Part shown: positions 52,790 through 61,462 of the stretch, in pieces
Position numbering within the stretch: position 1 is the stretch's first letter
How the letters are laid out: the number at the start of each line of letters is the position of its first letter
Assembly (NCBI RefSeq): GCF_021290965.1
Contig: NZ_JAJOYT010000007.1
Location: 1-64,000 of the forward strand
DNA: 64,000 nt
Direction: 5' to 3'
DNA from: Rheinheimera faecalis
GTDB taxonomy: Bacteria; Pseudomonadota; Gammaproteobacteria; Enterobacterales; Alteromonadaceae
Translations under genes and position numbers: made by a program
The notes under the pieces: generated by a model
What the model saw: only the letters and a program-made list of their open reading frames with translations
Told to the model about the DNA's origin: nothing
Database searches by the model: none

Positions 52790-52870
52790 GGCGCTGTCGG
52801 TGCCGAGTATGCAATTGGTAATGAGTTTCCTGTGGTAAAAAATATCAAAAATACACCTGGTGGTACTTAA
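52790..52870 (+). pseudogene. C-terminal relic of a second polymorphic toxin
   Basis: Twenty-six codons ending TAA read GAVGAEYAIGNEFPV, then VKNIKNTPGGT. Such an end is typical of Rhs/LXG-like toxin tips and lies directly before an immunity gene. The upstream coding sequence is missing; a partial REP-like repeat takes its place. The next gene starts at the following base. Confidence 0.55.
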
Positions 52871-53188
52871 ATGAGAGAGTCTGATATTTGCAAAAGAGTT
52901 GGCCAACTACTGTTCAATTGTTCTCCGGAAGGGGCGTATTCTTTAATTATGGATGCTGAAATATCTGAAGATAATGATGCAACTACTTTTAGAAATACAT
53001 TTGTAAACTCGAAGGGCGATATAGGATGGTTTCGATGTGATCCGAATGCAAACCACGAAATTTCGACACTTTTGGTTGAATTGAGGGAGTTGTTTGTCAA
53101 AGAGCAGAGAGGTTTTTGGCTTGGGTTGGTTTTTAAGTTAGATCTGAACAGTAGTAAATTTGATGTGGAATTCAAGTACAAAGAATAA
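52871..53188 (+). CDS. YezG-like (DUF600) immunity protein
   Basis: A 105-residue acidic protein starting immediately after the toxin relic stop. The order of elements (Y-S-L-I-M-D-A-E-I-S, a GWFRCDP strand, ELRELFVKEQRGFW, a LVFKLDLNSSKFDVEFKY end) resembles the YezG/DUF600 immunity family, which neutralises nuclease toxins. It is shorter than the family's usual size. AT-rich. Its own toxin is reduced to the relic. Confidence 0.6.
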   Translation: MRESDICKRVGQLLFNCSPEGAYSLIMDAEISEDNDATTFRNTFVNSKGDIGWFRCDPNANHEISTLLVELRELFVKEQRGFWLGLVFKLDLNSSKFDVEFKYKE

Positions 53189-53207
53189 TAAATAAAAAGA
53201 CCACAAC

Positions 53208-53804
53208 GTGAAAAAAGCAGAATTAATAAAATACTTTAAAGCGCGTTTTCCTGCAGTGAATGAAGGCGGAGGAGACTGGTGTTTTACACTTATTGATGAT
53301 GAAACAGCTTATTCTCATATGCGACCGAAACTAGGTGGAACCCAATTAAATCAATATATTGGTATTTCGTTTGTGATGAATCCGCGATGGTTTGACGAGC
53401 TGGAAACTGCCATCTTTAATGAGGGGGCGGGAACTTACCTTATTTCAACTGGCGATGGTTGTGTGCAGGTGAACGCGAATGGGCCTGTCACTGAAGCTCA
53501 TTTAGAGGAAGCTATCCTGAAGGCAAAACAATGGTATCAACGCAGTAACACTGAAGAAGTGTTGGCTCCCGAATTCAAACGAAGGTATGACTTTTATAAC
53601 CGATTTGGGCGCTGGCAATTTATTCATATTATCGCCTGCGTCTTAAAAGGCGATGTTGAGAAACTACAAACCTATTTGGGTGCTTTTAAGCGAGGTGACC
53701 GGATGGAATTTATTCCCATTATCCATCAGGAGTATTTTGAGCGGGCTATCCCGCTGGCAAAGAAATACCGTTCAGGTGAGCTAATATCACCAATTCAGTT
53801 TTAA
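53208..53804 (+). CDS. Hypothetical accessory protein, possibly immunity-related
   Basis: A 198-residue cytoplasmic protein, GTG start, 19 bases after the YezG-like gene. I do not recognise a family. The C-terminal part has WQFIHIIACVLKGDVEKLQTYL and an EFIPIIHQEYFERAI helix. Position in the immunity patch suggests a related role, but no toxin tail precedes it. Confidence 0.6.
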   Translation: MKKAELIKYFKARFPAVNEGGGDWCFTLIDDETAYSHMRPKLGGTQLNQYIGISFVMNPRWFDELETAIFNEGAGTYLISTGDGCVQVNANGPVTEAHLEEAILKAKQWYQRSNTEEVLAPEFKRRYDFYNRFGRWQFIHIIACVLKGDVEKLQTYLGAFKRGDRMEFIPIIHQEYFERAIPLAKKYRSGELISPIQF

Positions 53805-53868
53805 TTGTGCTTGGTCTGATTGGCGTTAAAAATTAGGCCTGGTTTAATATGACAACCCAAACCCCATC

Positions 53869-54768
53869 TCACTTCCCATCCACCTTAAAATCTTGCGGCT
53901 GAAACCAGTATCTGCTGTTTGTCACTGGAGTATCAGGGCTTAACAGAGGGTTTTTAATACTGATCCACGGATCTGAGCTGTTATGCCGCAGAGGAAACAC
54001 ATGGCGGGTGAGTTCTTGTTGCTGCATATGTGCAAGTAATTCGCCATCATCAATCATTTGCTCCAGCCCTTGTTCAATCCAAAGCGCCAAAGCTTCATTT
54101 TCTTTACGGGTAAAAAAGTACACGGCAAAAGGATAATGCAGCATCAGTTTGTTATAGCGCACCAATTCCGGATACAAAGCCTGGCGTTTTTCCAACTCGA
54201 TCACACCTTCATGTAAACCTCGTGGAAAATAATCACAACGCCCGGCGAGTAATTGCTTAAAGATATTTTCGTACACCGGCGCTTCTTCAACCTTTAAGCC
54301 AGAGCTGCGCATAATTTCAACATCTGGCCAGAATGCGCCCTGACAAGCGGTTAGCTGTTGTAACTGCTGCAGGCTGCGGATGGAGTTAAATTTTGCGATC
54401 GAGTCTTTGCGCAAAATAAACTTACGAAACCCCATCAGGCCACGTTCCAGCGGAATACGAATAGCGCGGAATTCCTGCTCTTTAGCGAGGTCTGTACCTA
54501 CCCAGAATACATCCAGCGATTCGCCTTTGGCTAACTCGCGCAAGGCTCTGCCTTGTTCCATCGCAAAAGTGGGCTTGAGTTCAGGTATAGCGCGGCCTGC
54601 GGCTGCTTTAGTCAGAGCTTTTTTTAACAAGCTGGTGTAGTACTGGTGATTGATATCAAATTCAGAGCGGGGTTTGGTGACGAGTAACTGAGCCGGAGTT
54701 TCGCTGGCGGCCTGAGCGACAAAACACAGCAGGAGCAGGCAAGCCGACACCAGAACAGACCACTTCAT
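53869..54768 (-). CDS. Periplasmic solute-binding-like protein (type 2 fold)
   Basis: A 299-residue protein with a Sec signal peptide (cleavage AQA-AS) and a bacterial extracellular solute-binding type 3-like layout (VFWVGTDLAKEQEFRAIRIPLERGLMGFRKFIL, then LLAGRCDYFPRGLHE). The family is abundant in Alteromonadales as stand-alone sensors, with no ABC genes nearby here. The ATG at 54768 has GAGGAG; the frame also opens at a GTG at 54774. Confidence 0.75.
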   Translation of the reverse strand: MKWSVLVSACLLLLCFVAQAASETPAQLLVTKPRSEFDINHQYYTSLLKKALTKAAAGRAIPELKPTFAMEQGRALRELAKGESLDVFWVGTDLAKEQEFRAIRIPLERGLMGFRKFILRKDSIAKFNSIRSLQQLQQLTACQGAFWPDVEIMRSSGLKVEEAPVYENIFKQLLAGRCDYFPRGLHEGVIELEKRQALYPELVRYNKLMLHYPFAVYFFTRKENEALALWIEQGLEQMIDDGELLAHMQQQELTRHVFPLRHNSSDPWISIKNPLLSPDTPVTNSRYWFQPQDFKVDGK

Positions 54769-55025
54769 AACCACTCCTCAAAACAACTTCTCAAAACCAC
54801 TCCTCAAACAGCCCCTCAGAACAACAACCTGCTTAGTCTAAATGCCCGGCAGTAAAAGGCATAGGTTTAACTCCGGCTTTTATGGCAGCAGCTTCACTTA
54901 TTTATCAGCAAAGACGAACGAGCAACAAAGATTAATTGTTAATAACTTGGATATTATTCTTTAAAGCTTTCAGAAATCCGGTAAGCTATACGGTAAATTT
55001 GATAATTCATTCTTAAGGATAAGTT

Positions 55026-55964
55026 ATGGTCGAAACGAATTTAATTGTCACTGCAGCTCTGGTAGTGGCTGTGCTGATACTGATTGGCAAAACTGTGGTG
55101 ATACTGCCACAAAATATGGCCTATATCATTGAGCGCCTTGGTAAATATTACACCACTCAAACGGCTGGCCTACAGTTTATTATTCCTTTTATCGACCGTA
55201 TTGCGTACAAGGTGTCGCTCAAAGAAAGTGCCATTGATATCCCCAGCCAGTCGGCCATTACCAAAGACAATATCAGCCTGACGATAGATGGTGTGTTGTA
55301 TATCAAAGTGATGGAACCTTACAAAGCCTCTTATGGCATTGATAACTATGTGTATGCGGTGATCCAACTGGCACAAACATCGATGCGTTCTGAAATTGGT
55401 AAGCTGGATTTAGACAAAACCTTTGAAGAACGTGACAGCCTGAACGTAAAAATTATCCATGCTATTAATCAGGCCTCCGCAGCCTGGGGTGTGCAGGTGA
55501 TGCGTTATGAAATTAAGGACATTAACCCGCCAGCTTCGGTGTTAGATGCGATGGAAAAACAGATGCGTGCCGAGCGGGAAAAGCGTGCTTCTATTCTGGA
55601 TTCAGAAGGTAAGCGTCAGGCTGCCATCAATATAGCGGAAGGTGATAAACAAGCCACAGTATTAGCAGCGGAAGCCGAACGCGAGCAGCAGGTTCTTAAA
55701 GCTGAAGGTGAAGCCCGTTCTATCGAGCTGGTTGCAGAGGCTAAAGCCAAGGCGTTAACCATGATAGGTCAGGCCGCAGCGACTCCTGAAGGCCAGGCTG
55801 CTGTTTTACTGGATCTGGCAACTGAAGCTATTGCAGCGAAAAAAGCCATAGCCCGTGAATCGACAGTAGTGCTGATGGATAACGATAAATCTTCTGCCGG
55901 AAACACAGTAGCTGAAGCTTTGGGTGTAGTGGCTGCCATTCAAAAATCAGGAACTTTATCCTAA
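55026..55964 (+). CDS. SPFH/stomatin-family membrane protein (QmcA-like)
   Basis: A 312-residue protein: one N-terminal membrane segment (about 5-27), a band 7/SPFH domain (VVILPQNMAYIIERLGKYY ... INPPASVLDAMEKQ), a long charged, Ala/Glu-rich coiled coil (about 175-260) and a short tail. Such proteins form oligomers on the membrane and guard FtsH and other partners. AAGGAT precedes the ATG. It is followed by an NfeD gene nine bases on, the usual partner. Confidence 0.92.
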   Translation: MVETNLIVTAALVVAVLILIGKTVVILPQNMAYIIERLGKYYTTQTAGLQFIIPFIDRIAYKVSLKESAIDIPSQSAITKDNISLTIDGVLYIKVMEPYKASYGIDNYVYAVIQLAQTSMRSEIGKLDLDKTFEERDSLNVKIIHAINQASAAWGVQVMRYEIKDINPPASVLDAMEKQMRAEREKRASILDSEGKRQAAINIAEGDKQATVLAAEAEREQQVLKAEGEARSIELVAEAKAKALTMIGQAAATPEGQAAVLLDLATEAIAAKKAIARESTVVLMDNDKSSAGNTVAEALGVVAAIQKSGTLS

Positions 55965-55973
55965 GGAGACTTC

Positions 55974-56447
55974 ATGGAGCTGAATCTGCTGTCTGGCTTA
56001 TTATTGCTGGCTTTGTTATGTCTGGCTTTGCTGCCTTTTGCTATTCCTGGTGTACTGGAAGTACTACTAGCCTTAGCTATTGGCGCTTTTGTCAGCGCAG
56101 CTTTGATCTGGTTTGGCTGGTTACCGCAAGACACCAGTCTGGTGCTGTTAAGTTTGGCGATGCTGACTGCTTTGTCGGCCGTCTTATTATGGAAGCCTCT
56201 GCGTAAGTTGCAAAAAACCGGAGTACGTTTACAGGAAGACAGCGCTATTTCTGATTTTGTCGGTACTGAGCTGGTGCTGACAGAACAAGCCAACAAAGAC
56301 AGTGACAGTCATATTCAGTTTTGTGGTCTGGAATGGCGGGTACGTTTAGACCCAACAGACATGGCAACAAAGGTAGAAGCAGGGCAATCTGTGTTCATTA
56401 GCTCTGCTACCGTTGGTTTTTTGCTGGTAAAAAGTAAAACAGCCTGA
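55974..56447 (+). CDS. NfeD-family membrane protein
   Basis: A 157-residue protein with membrane segments in the first 75 residues and a C-terminal OB-fold (about 90-155: SDFVGTELVLTEQ, CGLEWRVRLD, FISSATVGFLLVK). Short NfeD proteins without the protease domain pair with SPFH proteins, as here. AAGGAGA lies before the ATG. Confidence 0.9.
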   Translation: MELNLLSGLLLLALLCLALLPFAIPGVLEVLLALAIGAFVSAALIWFGWLPQDTSLVLLSLAMLTALSAVLLWKPLRKLQKTGVRLQEDSAISDFVGTELVLTEQANKDSDSHIQFCGLEWRVRLDPTDMATKVEAGQSVFISSATVGFLLVKSKTA

Positions 56448-56468
56448 TGCCCCGGCGGCTCAGGCTTT

Positions 56469-59012
56469 TCAGCTTAATCTGAAACCCTGTTGTTCAAAAT
56501 CCGCCAGCCATTGGCTAAACCTGTCAAAAGGCATAGGTTTGGCCAGCAAATAACCCTGCACCGCATCTGCGCCTAAACGCCGGGCAAATTCCAGCTCTTT
56601 GATGGTTTCTACCCCTTCAATCACTGTATACAGCTGCAAAGATTTACCCAGCATCACGGCATACCTTAATACTGTATCGTCATTGAGCCGCACTGCCTGA
56701 CAGAGTAAATCCCGGTCAATTTTAAGTTCGCCCAAAGGCAAACCCTGCAAGCGGGCTAAAGAGGATTGCCCTACACCAAAATCATCCAGCGAAATACGAA
56801 TATTGGAGCGCTCCAGCAATTTAAGCGCTTGTTCTGAGTCTTTAACCAAATCGACAAAAGCAGTTTCTGTCAGCTCCAGTTGTAGTGGCACTGTGGAATA
56901 ACTGGTGCTTTTTACAGCCTCTATCACACGAGATATCAGCGCAGCATTACGCAAATCCAGTGGCGATATATTCATAGATAAGCGCAAGTTAGCCCCGGTA
57001 TCTGCCAATTGTTTTTGCAGGATCAGAGTTTTATCCAGCACCCATTCTGTCACCTGACTAATCATGCCGGTTTGTTCAGCCAGAGGAATAAAATCGACAG
57101 GTGAAATTTGCCCCATTTTTGGGTGATACCAGCGGATCAACAGCTCAGCTGCATGGATTTTTTGTTGTTTCATATCCAGTATCGGCTGTACGTAAAGCTC
57201 TAACAAATCATCTTGCAGCGCAATATTGAGCTCGGACAATAAGTGAATATGCTCAAGGTTCTGCTCCAGATACAAAGGCTCGTACGGCAGATAATCGCCC
57301 GCTCTGTCGGCATGTTCTATCGCAGCAAGCGCTAAATCCAGTGCATCAGAGGCTTTGGCGCAGTCCTGCGGATAATGCACTGAGCTATAAACAGTACCTA
57401 AATCCAGTTGCAGATTATCCACTTTTAACAGGGCGTCGAGCTGGTGGCGTAGTTGCTCAAACTGCGAGCGAAAATCTGTGGGTGCAATGAGCACTGCATA
57501 ACTGTCGCGCTCCAGCGCAAACAAGGCGGGGTAGTTCGCTTCGGTCTGGCGTTGTTGTTCACACCAACGTTTCAGTAATTTACTAAAACCTGTGATGGTG
57601 TGATTGGCTTCTTCCACCCCTAAAGCCCGCTCTATCTGACGAAAGCGCTGGTGCACTATCATTACCAGATAAAAATCACTGTCCCGTTGCTCGTCCAGTT
57701 GTTCAAGCCGGTTCAGCAGAGCTCTTTTATTAGGTAAATCAGAGATATGCTCTGTTAATGCCTGCTGTAGCGCTTTTTGCTGCATGCTTTGAATATGTTG
57801 TTGTTGATCAAGAATTTGCTGTTGAAAGGCAATTTTTTTGTTTTTTTCCAGGTGTAGGTTTTGCAGCATGGCGAAAACAAAAAACAATGCAGATAAAGCA
57901 TTACCTATTTCCATTGCTGAATTGGTCAGCATCACGGCAGGCAAATAGCCTTTGCTGCGCAAAATCATCACGGCTATACCCGTCAACATCGTCAGCAGCG
58001 CCATGGAAAAAAACAGTGCATGGATATGGCGTTTGTGCAGTAGCCAAAAGCTGGCAAGCAGCATCAGACTTCCGGTCAAAGCTGTCAGTTCAACGCCAAT
58101 TTTTTTAAGCCAATAAGCACCAAGCCATGTGCTGGCCAGCAGCAATAAAACAGCAAAAATCCGGATCAGTTGAAAGGGCCACATTAGCCAGTTGGAGGTG
58201 TCGGTGTTTCTAAAAAAAGACAACATAAAACAAGAGGCAAACAAAGAACCAAAGACGGCGCCGTATTCAATCACCAAATTGTAATCGGGTGATTCTGGCC
58301 AGACATAAGCAAACAATAAACCGTTGATCTCCAGCTGGATTAACACCACAGTTAAAAACATGCCGGAAAAAGCTAAAAAATAGCCATGACGGTAAATCAG
58401 ATAAAGCCCTACCGACAGTGCTATCAGGCATAAAAAAATACCGCTGAATAAACTATGGATAAAGACAGCAAGGTGTTCTTGTTGCTCCATTTCCAGTGTG
58501 CTGCTTCGTTGCAGCGGTAGCATATTGGCTCCCTGATTTGTAACTTTGGCAATAAGCCATAAATCTTGCGTGCTGGCTGGTATAAGGATCACAAAGTTCA
58601 GCGTAGGCAAAGGCCGCAGCTTATAGAGTTGTTGATCACCAAGCTGGTAGCTTTGCAGCAGGTTTAATTGTGGATCCAACACATAAAGTTCCAGCCTGTC
58701 TAAAAAGGGGGCTTGCACCGACAAGGCTGTTTCTGAGTTACTTGCCGTCAGGCGGGTTTTATACCAGTAGGCGCTTTGCTGATAACCCAGGCTCGCAGTC
58801 GAGCTGGGCAATAATTGCCACTGGTCAGCAGGTTGAAACAGCAGTTGCTGAAGCTCTGTCGTTTGTTCAGTCACAGGGAAATAATAGATTTCGTTAATAG
58901 GCTTGAGCGTCTGTTGTGGCACCAGATGAAACAGCACCAATGCAAAGAGCAACAAAGCGCTTAAGGTAAGGAAAAATAAAGTTTTGAACAAAGGGTTTTG
59001 ACGAAGGGTCAT
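56469..59012 (-). CDS. Membrane c-di-GMP phosphodiesterase: 7TMR-DISM sensor, degenerate GGDEF, EAL
   Basis: An 847-residue protein: N-terminal membrane segment, periplasmic 7TMR-DISMED2-like domain (about 40-175), seven membrane segments (about 185-380), coiled coil, a GGDEF-like domain where the motif is replaced by LERDSY (degenerate), then an EAL domain. EAL residues are mostly intact: ELLIRW, LSMNIS, LTETAF, LDDFGVGQSSL, KIDR, EGVET and QGYLLAKP. The enzyme should hydrolyse c-di-GMP, with the GGDEF remnant as a possible sensor. Confidence 0.92.
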   Translation of the reverse strand: MTLRQNPLFKTLFFLTLSALLLFALVLFHLVPQQTLKPINEIYYFPVTEQTTELQQLLFQPADQWQLLPSSTASLGYQQSAYWYKTRLTASNSETALSVQAPFLDRLELYVLDPQLNLLQSYQLGDQQLYKLRPLPTLNFVILIPASTQDLWLIAKVTNQGANMLPLQRSSTLEMEQQEHLAVFIHSLFSGIFLCLIALSVGLYLIYRHGYFLAFSGMFLTVVLIQLEINGLLFAYVWPESPDYNLVIEYGAVFGSLFASCFMLSFFRNTDTSNWLMWPFQLIRIFAVLLLLASTWLGAYWLKKIGVELTALTGSLMLLASFWLLHKRHIHALFFSMALLTMLTGIAVMILRSKGYLPAVMLTNSAMEIGNALSALFFVFAMLQNLHLEKNKKIAFQQQILDQQQHIQSMQQKALQQALTEHISDLPNKRALLNRLEQLDEQRDSDFYLVMIVHQRFRQIERALGVEEANHTITGFSKLLKRWCEQQRQTEANYPALFALERDSYAVLIAPTDFRSQFEQLRHQLDALLKVDNLQLDLGTVYSSVHYPQDCAKASDALDLALAAIEHADRAGDYLPYEPLYLEQNLEHIHLLSELNIALQDDLLELYVQPILDMKQQKIHAAELLIRWYHPKMGQISPVDFIPLAEQTGMISQVTEWVLDKTLILQKQLADTGANLRLSMNISPLDLRNAALISRVIEAVKSTSYSTVPLQLELTETAFVDLVKDSEQALKLLERSNIRISLDDFGVGQSSLARLQGLPLGELKIDRDLLCQAVRLNDDTVLRYAVMLGKSLQLYTVIEGVETIKELEFARRLGADAVQGYLLAKPMPFDRFSQWLADFEQQGFRLS

Positions 59013-59074
59013 AACAGCTCAAACAGAAAGTATCTGAATTAACCTTAGCTGGCGAGCTCTCAGATGCAACGCGT

Positions 59075-59097
59075 AAATTGATAAATTTAATCAATTT
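59075..59097. promoter_or_regulatory. Perfect inverted repeat, candidate operator
   Basis: AAATTGAT, spacer AAATTTA, ATCAATTT. It sits between the phosphodiesterase start and the hydrolase gene and is long enough to be a protein-binding site; it may also be chance in AT-rich DNA. Confidence 0.35.
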
Positions 59098-59292
59098 TCC
59101 ACAGTTAAAAACTCTGTTCGAATTTATTGAATAGCCTCATCAATTTTTATTGCTTTTTATTTGAGCAACAGGCGCAGATACTTGCAGCCTGAATTGAGTT
59201 GTACACCAGATTAAAAACGCAACCAGACCCTGAGCCACTTGTGTCGTATTCAGTGGGTTTACCAAGGCAAGTTTCATTGAAGAGGACTTTTT

Positions 59293-60354
59293 ATGCGAAC
59301 TCACACTACGATTAAAGCTTTAGGCGTTGCCACCCTGATAGGTGCTTTGGTGTTGTCCTTAAGTGGTTGTTCGCATCAACAAGCGTTAAATCCGGTCGTT
59401 TGGCAACAGCAATTAAACTTACCTTCTGTGCAGCATTCAACCGAAGTGGCACAGAGTTTATCTGTAACTATTGATGAAGTCAGTTTTGACTGGGTGGATC
59501 AAAGCAGAGACCGTGTAGTGCCGGCTTTGTTGTTTAAACCTGCTCATCAGCAAAAAGCCAAAGCTTTAATAGTGTTCTCCCATGGTTTAGGTGGTTCTAA
59601 AGAGCGTTACGCTTATTTGGGGCAATACTGGGCCAGTCAGGGCTACGCCAGCTTGCATGTACAGCATGACGGCAGCGATCGCAAAGTGTGGGGTGGCAAC
59701 AGACTGTTATTACCTTTCCGTTTGATGGACGCTGCAGATGAAACTGAAGCCTTAGCCAGAGTGCAGGATGTGAAGTTTGCGTTGGACCAGATTTTAGCTT
59801 CAGAGTACGCCGCAGATTTTGATAACCAGAATATTATGATGGCTGGCCATTCTTATGGTGCCAACACGTCCATGTTGTTAAGCGGAGCTGTCGTTGAGCA
59901 GAACGGTGCCTTAATCAGCCTGAAAGATGACCGGATTAAAGCGGCTATCTTAATTTCGGCACCACCATTTTATAACGACCAACCTTTAGATCAGGTGCTG
60001 GCTGAAGTTACTATCCCAACTTTGCACATCACTACAACTGAAGATGAAATTAAGGTACCAGGTTACTATTCATCTCCTTCTGACCGATTTGAGCTGTATT
60101 ACGCTATGGCAAGCAGTTACAAAGTGTTGGCGGTGTTTAGCTCAGGTAGCCACAATATATTTTCAGGCTGGCGCCGCAGCACAGATACAGCGCCACAACA
60201 GCAAGTGATTAAAGCTGCTACTCAGGCTTTATCCAGCGCCTTTATAGAACAAGTGACCACAGGCGATGGCCGCGCTATGAGCCAATGGGCCCGTGAGCAT
60301 CAACCTGTGTTATCAGACTTTATCCGCTCAGATTTAGTGGCGGTGTTGAATTAA
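59293..60354 (+). CDS. Alpha/beta hydrolase lipoprotein (platelet-activating-factor-acetylhydrolase / chlorophyllase-like)
   Basis: A 353-residue protein with a lipobox LSGC near residue 26, so it is lipid anchored in the envelope. HGLGGSKERYAYLGQYWASQGY (oxyanion region), AGHSYGA nucleophile near 193-199, TTTEDEIK (acid) and SGSHNIFSG (His) form the catalytic set. GAGG precedes the ATG. The substrate is unknown, probably an ester. Confidence 0.88.
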   Translation: MRTHTTIKALGVATLIGALVLSLSGCSHQQALNPVVWQQQLNLPSVQHSTEVAQSLSVTIDEVSFDWVDQSRDRVVPALLFKPAHQQKAKALIVFSHGLGGSKERYAYLGQYWASQGYASLHVQHDGSDRKVWGGNRLLLPFRLMDAADETEALARVQDVKFALDQILASEYAADFDNQNIMMAGHSYGANTSMLLSGAVVEQNGALISLKDDRIKAAILISAPPFYNDQPLDQVLAEVTIPTLHITTTEDEIKVPGYYSSPSDRFELYYAMASSYKVLAVFSSGSHNIFSGWRRSTDTAPQQQVIKAATQALSSAFIEQVTTGDGRAMSQWAREHQPVLSDFIRSDLVAVLN

Positions 60355-60358
60355 GGTT

Positions 60359-61081
60359 TTAACCTAGGGTGCTGAGTTGATCCCCCAATAATTCAGCGCC
60401 CAAATGCCCCACCTTGACATAAATCAGTGCGCCTTCATTACCGGTAAAAGGCTGGTGTTTACTCCAGCGCGGACTGCGTAACCAGCTGCCTTTTGGGTAA
60501 CAACCAAACTCGTCCTGAAACACTCCTTCGAGTACATAAATTTCTTCGCCACCAGCATGTACATGAGGCTGGAATCTGGTGTTCGGTGCCCAGTGCACTA
60601 AAGCTGTGTTGATGCCATCAAACTGATGCAAAGGTAAAACCTGCAAGCCCGGCACTAAACCCGGCAGCCAGTGTTGTTGTTCTTGCCTGATACAAAGCTG
60701 CTCTGTGTCACCTTTGCTGAATTGCCATAGTTTTACCAGCAATAAGCAACCCTCCTTGGAAAAAGATGCGTGTGAAGTGCCGGGTGGGTTACGTAAGTAA
60801 GTACCAACTGGGTAGTCACCGTATTCATCAGAAAAAGTCCCTTCAAGCACCAGAATTTCTTCACCGCCACCGTGCTGATGACTGGCGAACTGACTACCGG
60901 GTAAATAGCGCACCAGGCTGGTTGCTTTGGCGACTTCTGCGCCTATTCTGTCCAAGGGCCTTCTGTGAATATCTTTGGCAGGAGACTCATACCAGAGCGC
61001 TTGCTCTGGGGTTTGCACGACGCGCTGACTTAAATCCGTATTTATTTCGGCGCTCATTTGAGTCCAGGGTAATAAAGTCAT
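60359..61081 (-). CDS. Two-domain ChrR-like cupin protein
   Basis: A 240-residue protein with two cupin repeats, each with the metal-binding pattern: SHQHGGGEEILVLEGTFSDE (about 67-86) and PHVHAGGEEIYVLEGVFQDE (about 173-192). These match the ChrR anti-sigma cupin domain but the zinc-binding N-terminal anti-sigma part is missing, so it may be a stand-alone metal or oxidative-stress protein. Start ATG at 61081 or 61057; the ribosome-binding site is weak for both. Confidence 0.85.
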   Translation of the reverse strand: MTLLPWTQMSAEINTDLSQRVVQTPEQALWYESPAKDIHRRPLDRIGAEVAKATSLVRYLPGSQFASHQHGGGEEILVLEGTFSDEYGDYPVGTYLRNPPGTSHASFSKEGCLLLVKLWQFSKGDTEQLCIRQEQQHWLPGLVPGLQVLPLHQFDGINTALVHWAPNTRFQPHVHAGGEEIYVLEGVFQDEFGCYPKGSWLRSPRWSKHQPFTGNEGALIYVKVGHLGAELLGDQLSTLG

Positions 61082-61090
61082 GGTGTTGAT

Positions 61091-61462
61091 TTATCTCTTG
61101 TACTGGCTGGGGCAGTAGCCTCGATTAATTTCAGGCGATCTTAGCTTTAAATGTTTGGTAGTGCGGCCTGTTGTACGTTTACGCCATAACTCAAAGCTGC
61201 TGCGTTTTAGCTCTTTACGCATCAGCTCAATCAGCTGGTGCTGGTTTAAACCATACAAATTCTCTATGGCTTCAAAAGGGGTTCTGTCTTCCCATGCCAT
61301 TTCAATAATGCGGGATAAATCTTCAGGGCTATATTCAGGGTCCTGTTCAGGGCTGCGGTCTTTGCTAAAAGTGTTCACGCTGTTTTTACTTTGTCTGTTG
61401 GCTAGTGCTGTTTTTACGTGAGTTGTGGCTAAGCAGACCAATACAAAGCCATAAATCACCAC
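61091..61462 (-). CDS. DUF2805 / TIGR03643-family protein
   Basis: A 123-residue basic protein. The domain is clear from about residue 47: LSRIIEMAWEDRTPFEAIE, LIELMRKELKRSSFELW, TTGRTTKHLKLR. It is shared by many aquatic bacteria and has no known function; the motif looks like a DNA/RNA-binding helix set. Start uncertain: a GTG at 61462 overlaps the upstream gene by seven bases, and a GTG at 61378 would start nearer the domain. Confidence 0.78.
   Translation of the reverse strand: MVIYGFVLVCLATTHVKTALANRQSKNSVNTFSKDRSPEQDPEYSPEDLSRIIEMAWEDRTPFEAIENLYGLNQHQLIELMRKELKRSSFELWRKRTTGRTTKHLKLRSPEINRGYCPSQYKR

Noticed and set aside
54769-54825. Direct repeats of AACCACTCCTCAAA upstream of the solute-binding-like gene
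   Set aside because: Likely a small duplication of the ribosome-binding region; too little to support a function.
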